A stretch of DNA of 7,928 bases from Dehalococcoidia bacterium (GTDB lineage Bacteria; Chloroflexota; Dehalococcoidia; GIF9; AB-539-J10): assembly GCA_004376695.1 (NCBI GenBank), contig SOJB01000085.1:1-7928 (forward strand). The letters are read 5' to 3'. This document shows, one piece after another, positions 4,752 to 7,928 of this stretch (positions within the stretch are counted from its first letter, which is position 1; each line of letters begins with the position of its first letter). The notes under the pieces are model-generated. The model saw only the letters and a program-made list of their open reading frames with translations. It was not told the origin of the DNA and ran no database searches. The position numbers and the translations under genes are program-made.

Positions 4752-6892
4752 TGTGGCTAACGAAGATCGAACTCAAGAACTTCAGGCGATTTCGTGATTT
4801 CCAGGCACAATTCAGCCCCGGGATAAATGTTGTCAAGGGTCCCCTCAACGAAATGGGGAAGTCAACACTGCTTGAGGGTATCGTTGTTGCCCTTTTTCAT
4901 AATCCTAGAAGCACTGCGAAGGAAGTGAAGGATTACGTTGCCTGGGGCTCAGCCAGGCAGTATCGAACTAGCATCGAGTTCGAAGATGAAGGGAAGAGAT
5001 ATCTGCTGGAAAAGGACTTCGAGAAAGGGACCGTCAGACTCATCGGTGATGCTCGAGAAGAGTTAGATACTTTCAAGCAGATTGCAGAAGAAATGGCTGA
5101 GCGACTTGGAACCAGGTCTGACAGGCTTTTCTTATGTTCTTGCTGTATTCGTCAGTCCCAGGTAACTGAGGTCTCATCAGGCAAGAAGGAAATCAGCGAG
5201 AGCCTGGAGGAAGTTGTTACCGGGGGTAGAGAGAGCACCCTGGCCTCGCAGGTGCTACAGAAATTGGATGGCAAAATCGCTGATTCGAAGAAGGGACTCG
5301 ACAAACTGGCGAAAAACCCGGGAATCCTGGCCGGTCTTAAGAACAGACTACAGGATGCTTCACGGAAATACAACGAAGTTAAGGATGAGGTCTCCAGAGT
5401 TGAGGCGCAGAAAATCGAACTCGTAGCAGTGAACAAGCAGCTTGCTCAGGCTAAGGAAGGATATGAGAAGTGCCGGGCTTTGCTGGAGAAGAACAAACAA
5501 CGTAAAGTGATAGAGGCAGCTATTGAAAGGCTGACCAAGGATTATGGTGGCGTCGAAGAGTTACTTAGCAGTATTAAGAAACATGAAGAGGACTTCAGGA
5601 AAGCCGATGAAGCGCTCGGGCTTAGCGAAGGCTTTGGAGATAAGCAACAGGTCTCGGAATTCAGGAGGAAGCTGGATGACATCCAGAGGAGGCGTAGGGA
5701 CATCGAGAAGGATTTGGCTGAGCGAAAGGAAGAGCTAGCTGGAGCGAGAGAGAAATCGGACCGAAGAAGGCTCGTTGGATCTCTCGGTTCAGGGAAGGGC
5801 ATAACTGCTGCGACAGCGATATTGACAGGCGGGATAATCGGAACCCTGATTGGTCCTCTCTACCTGTTGAGCTTAGTCGTCGTGGGCGCAGCGTCTCTAG
5901 CCATAACTATCTGGGCCAAGATTGCCCTTATTGGAGATAAGACCGCGATTTCGGGCGTTGAACAGCGTATCCAGAGGATGAAAGAGTCTCTCAATGAACT
6001 TGATAGGGAAGAACAAGAACTGCTGACCAAAGCCAGATGCAGCACGGTTGCTGAGTTTGATGACAGGGAGAAACACTTCCATCATTGGCTTGAGAAGAAG
6101 GAGGGAGCGAAATATCGCCTGGAGGGGATACTGAGTCGTAAAACGGTTCAGGATATTGAAGGGCAGAAGTCTGACATAACGAGGAAATTGGCCGTTGAGG
6201 AGAAGAAACTCACCGATGACTTGATAGACACGCGCCTTGGTCCGCAGGAATACGTCGAATCGGAAAGGGAAGTTCAGAAGCTGGAGGCGGTGCGAAGTGA
6301 GCTTGAGGACGGTAGGAGGGATGGCATGGCAATGATCAAGGCGGCGAAGCATGATGCCGAGGGGCAAGTCAGGCTGGAAGAAGAACTGGAAAACCTCAAG
6401 GAAGCTTTGAGCCATGAAGAGAGGAAGGTGAGAGTTTACGAACTGGCCAGGGAACTCATATCGATGGCGAGGGTCGAGGTTCTTTCGTCAGCTGATGAGG
6501 CTTTGGAGGGGGAAATCCAGAGATACTTCGCTGTCTTTACCAACGGCAAATACCAGAGGGTAAGGGTTAACAAGGAGGACCTGGAGTTCTCGGTGTACTC
6601 GGGTGAGAAAGGGGACTGGGCTAAGCCCGAGGAGTTGAGTGGAGGCGTAGTTGATGAATTCTATCTGGCATTTCGGCTTGCCCTGGTAAGGTTGATATTT
6701 GGCGATAAGAGGCCGCCCTTGATACTGGATGACCCATTTGTCAATTTCGACTCGGTTCGCCTTGCTAACACATTGAGCTTTCTGAAAACGCTGGCCACGG
6801 ATTACCAGATCATCATATTCACGTTGAGCGATTCATATGATGAGGTAGCCGACAATATCGTTCTGCTGAACAAGGACGAGAGACCTCTGTGA
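4751..6892 (+). CDS. SbcC/Rad50/YhaN-like ATPase with a central membrane hairpin
   Basis: This 713-residue SMC-like ATPase pairs with the preceding nuclease. The N-terminal half-domain holds KNFRRF and the P-loop GPLNEMGKST (30-39), which has one more residue than the common GPNEAGKST form. The Q-loop is IRQSQV (Gln135), preceded by CSCC (129-132). Charged, heptad-like coiled coil spans about 165-345 and 400-575. Between them, residues about 350-395 are strongly hydrophobic with a Gly/Pro turn, consistent with two transmembrane helices. No CxxC zinc hook is present there. The C-terminal half has the signature LSGG (629-632) and Walker B LILDDPF (657-663) with NFD as D-loop. B. subtilis YhaN, known to have a central membrane region, is the nearest model, but this protein is clearly shorter. 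A membrane-attached DNA-end processing complex is inferred. The closest subgroup cannot be named by eye. Confidence 0.9.
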   Translation: MWLTKIELKNFRRFRDFQAQFSPGINVVKGPLNEMGKSTLLEGIVVALFHNPRSTAKEVKDYVAWGSARQYRTSIEFEDEGKRYLLEKDFEKGTVRLIGDAREELDTFKQIAEEMAERLGTRSDRLFLCSCCIRQSQVTEVSSGKKEISESLEEVVTGGRESTLASQVLQKLDGKIADSKKGLDKLAKNPGILAGLKNRLQDASRKYNEVKDEVSRVEAQKIELVAVNKQLAQAKEGYEKCRALLEKNKQRKVIEAAIERLTKDYGGVEELLSSIKKHEEDFRKADEALGLSEGFGDKQQVSEFRRKLDDIQRRRRDIEKDLAERKEELAGAREKSDRRRLVGSLGSGKGITAATAILTGGIIGTLIGPLYLLSLVVVGAASLAITIWAKIALIGDKTAISGVEQRIQRMKESLNELDREEQELLTKARCSTVAEFDDREKHFHHWLEKKEGAKYRLEGILSRKTVQDIEGQKSDITRKLAVEEKKLTDDLIDTRLGPQEYVESEREVQKLEAVRSELEDGRRDGMAMIKAAKHDAEGQVRLEEELENLKEALSHEERKVRVYELARELISMARVEVLSSADEALEGEIQRYFAVFTNGKYQRVRVNKEDLEFSVYSGEKGDWAKPEELSGGVVDEFYLAFRLALVRLIFGDKRPPLILDDPFVNFDSVRLANTLSFLKTLATDYQIIIFTLSDSYDEVADNIVLLNKDERPL

Positions 6893-6964
6893 TGAACTCA
6901 GCCGTGGCAATTCTCGCGGCTGCCAGACCACCTCCGCAAGGGTGATATAGCGGCCTCTTTCACA

Positions 6965-7003
6965 GAATTCCGGTTCTCAGGGTCTTGAGACCCTCCGGGA
7001 TTC
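6965..7003. terminator. Strong bulged hairpin between convergent genes
   Basis: GAATTCCGG (6965-6973) pairs with CCGGGATTC (6995-7003) with one T-G wobble. Inside it, AGGGTCT (6979-6985) pairs perfectly with AGACCCT (6988-6994). The only unpaired part on the left arm is TTCTC (6974-6978), giving about 16 base pairs in all. It lies between the ATPase stop (6892) and the hydrolase stop (7024), which face each other. A bidirectional terminator or mRNA 3'-end stabiliser is plausible. There is no following T-run, so it could instead be a REP-like palindromic repeat. Confidence 0.5.
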
Positions 7004-7023
7004 GGCGCAGAGATCTTCCTCTT

Positions 7024-7779
7024 CTAGCATCGCACCTTCAACCAATCCAGAACAACAGCCATTGCTGCCTCTTCCAGGCGCATTTTGTGCCTGGCACCGG
7101 GAATCACGCGTAGCTCCTTGGGTTCGTTAGCTTTCTCGTAGAGCCGTTGCGCGTGCTCCAGCGGTATCAACTCGTCGGCGTCTCCATGAACCAGAAGCAG
7201 ATGGCGAGGAGAGATCTTGTCGATCCAGTTGATCGGAGTAATGGTCTCAAATCCTCTCTCCCATTCTTCTATTGAGGGTGGGAAATCCCTGTCGCGAATC
7301 GCTCCGATTTCGCGAAGGCGTTGCACAGCGCCCACAGGCGTTTCTCTCTGAAAGATAGAGCGAAAATCTGCAGGGCAGGCACAGGTCGCCACTGAAGATA
7401 CTCTGGGGTCATGGGCTGCGGCATAGATGGAAACCGCTGCCCCTCCGCTAAATCCGAGCAGGGAGAGACTGCCTTTATCTACCTCCTTGAGGTTATGCAG
7501 AAAATCAAGAGCGGCCTGTAAATCTCGAGTCCAGCCCAGGATGTCCAGGTTACCTTCGCTCCTTCCCGTCCCCCGGAAGCTAAAGATCAAGGTGATGAAG
7601 CCGGCACGGCAGAAGCGCTGCGCCAGTAGTGTATAGCCCCTGTCGCTGGGGTCGGGAGGAACAGCCGGAATACCATGGCAGATGCACAGGGCAGGGAGAA
7701 GCTTGTCCCCTGACGGAAGATGAAGTTCGCCAGTAAGCTCGAGCCCATCGGCTTGCAGGCGAACGCCTCTCATTTCCAT
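7024..7779 (-). CDS. Alpha/beta hydrolase (serine hydrolase, dienelactone hydrolase/esterase-like)
   Basis: This 251-residue protein has the complete alpha/beta-hydrolase layout. CHG (34-36) is the oxyanion-hole loop, and FSFRGTGRSEG (66-76) is the conserved loop after strand 4. GFSGG (109-113) holds the nucleophile Ser111, HGDADELIP (198-206) the acid Asp202, and GARHKM (228-233) the base His231. No signal peptide is seen, so it is probably cytoplasmic. The substrate cannot be read; such proteins are esterases, peptidases or acyl-hydrolases. The TGA of the rhomboid gene upstream ends 9 bases before this ATG, so the two are probably co-transcribed. The chosen ATG (7777-7779) has no clear Shine-Dalgarno sequence, and a second ATG two codons later is an alternative. 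Translation may depend on coupling to the upstream gene. Confidence 0.92.
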   Translation of the reverse strand: MEMRGVRLQADGLELTGELHLPSGDKLLPALCICHGIPAVPPDPSDRGYTLLAQRFCRAGFITLIFSFRGTGRSEGNLDILGWTRDLQAALDFLHNLKEVDKGSLSLLGFSGGAAVSIYAAAHDPRVSSVATCACPADFRSIFQRETPVGAVQRLREIGAIRDRDFPPSIEEWERGFETITPINWIDKISPRHLLLVHGDADELIPLEHAQRLYEKANEPKELRVIPGARHKMRLEEAAMAVVLDWLKVRC

Positions 7780-7788
7780 TCTTGAGGG

Positions 7789-7928
7789 TCAGAAATAATA
7801 CATTCGTCTTCTCTTCTTGAAGATCAGACCTGCCACGAGCCCCAGGAGCAAACCTCCAAGGTGAGCCTGCCAGGCTATCCCGGGGATGAGGAAAGAGATG
7901 AAGAGGAAGATCAAGACTGCTACCCAGA
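7789..7928 (-). CDS. Rhomboid-family intramembrane serine protease, C-terminal end (partial)
   Basis: Reading the minus strand from the right edge gives 45 residues ending at TGA 7789-7791. A hydrophobic helix (VAVLIFLFISFLIPGIAW) is followed by QAHLGGLLLGLVAGLIF, then a basic tail KKRRR and MYYF. The AHLGG-x-x-x-G motif is the last core helix of rhomboid proteases. Its His is the base of the Ser-His catalytic dyad, equivalent to His254 in the AHVAG motif of E. coli GlpG. The tail is positively charged, as expected for a cytoplasmic end. The Ser-containing GxSG motif is outside the window, so activity cannot be confirmed. The gene is upstream of, and probably in an operon with, the alpha/beta hydrolase. 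Confidence 0.82.
   Translation of the reverse strand, partial: WVAVLIFLFISFLIPGIAWQAHLGGLLLGLVAGLIFKKRRRMYYF

Noticed and set aside
5781..5810. Second P-loop-like string GSLGSGKG in the ATPase
   Set aside because: It lies at the start of the predicted membrane hairpin in the middle of the protein, lacks the Ser/Thr after GK, and the true P-loop is at residues 30-39.
6892..6945. Tiny plus-strand frame of 17 residues (MNSAVAILAAARPPPQG) starting at a TGATG overlap with the ATPase stop
   Set aside because: It is too short to judge. The overlap can arise by chance, and nothing in the peptide is recognisable. Conservation in relatives would be needed.

Overview
The window is an ordinary-looking bacterial chromosome segment with tightly packed genes and roughly balanced base composition. 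It probably comes from an anaerobic or environmental bacterium. A Chloroflexota (Dehalococcoidia-like) origin is my best guess. It rests on the two-subunit-type fumarase tail, the archaeal-like endonuclease IV relative, and one degenerate copy of a dispersed repeat read as TGTCATTGNGAGCNAAGCG. No rRNA gene, tRNA gene, CRISPR array or transposase is visible.

Left part. Bases 3-125 are the C-terminal end of a class I fumarate hydratase/tartrate dehydratase beta region on the plus strand. A convergent minus-strand operon follows. In transcription order it holds a glutamine amidotransferase (PabA/TrpG type, 2811-2215), a class IV PLP enzyme (PabC or branched-chain aminotransferase type, 2158-1271) and an endonuclease IV-like TIM-barrel protein (1217-366). 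The first two genes together suggest p-aminobenzoate/folate synthesis, but the chorismate-binding partner PabB/TrpE is not in the window.

Middle. A divergent control region (about 2812-3113) contains a palindrome with -10-like sequences on both strands. To its right lie a short MgtC/SapB-family membrane protein (3114-3527) and then a degenerate dispersed repeat. After that comes the most interesting locus: a two-gene Mre11/Rad50-like module (3636-4751 and 4751-6892) whose stop and start codons overlap. The nuclease resembles SbcD/YhaO but has Thr where the family normally has the metal-binding Asn (GTHD instead of GNHD). The ATPase resembles SbcC/YhaN. It has a P-loop with one extra residue, a cysteine cluster at the Q-loop, and a predicted transmembrane hairpin in mid-protein instead of a zinc hook. 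I infer a membrane-tethered DNA-end-processing complex.

Right part. After a strong bulged hairpin that could terminate transcription from both sides, a second minus-strand unit is cut by the window edge. It holds the C-terminus of a rhomboid intramembrane protease (7789-7928) followed 9 bases later by a small alpha/beta hydrolase (7779-7024). Family assignments come from motifs read by eye. Taxonomy and regulatory sites are inference.
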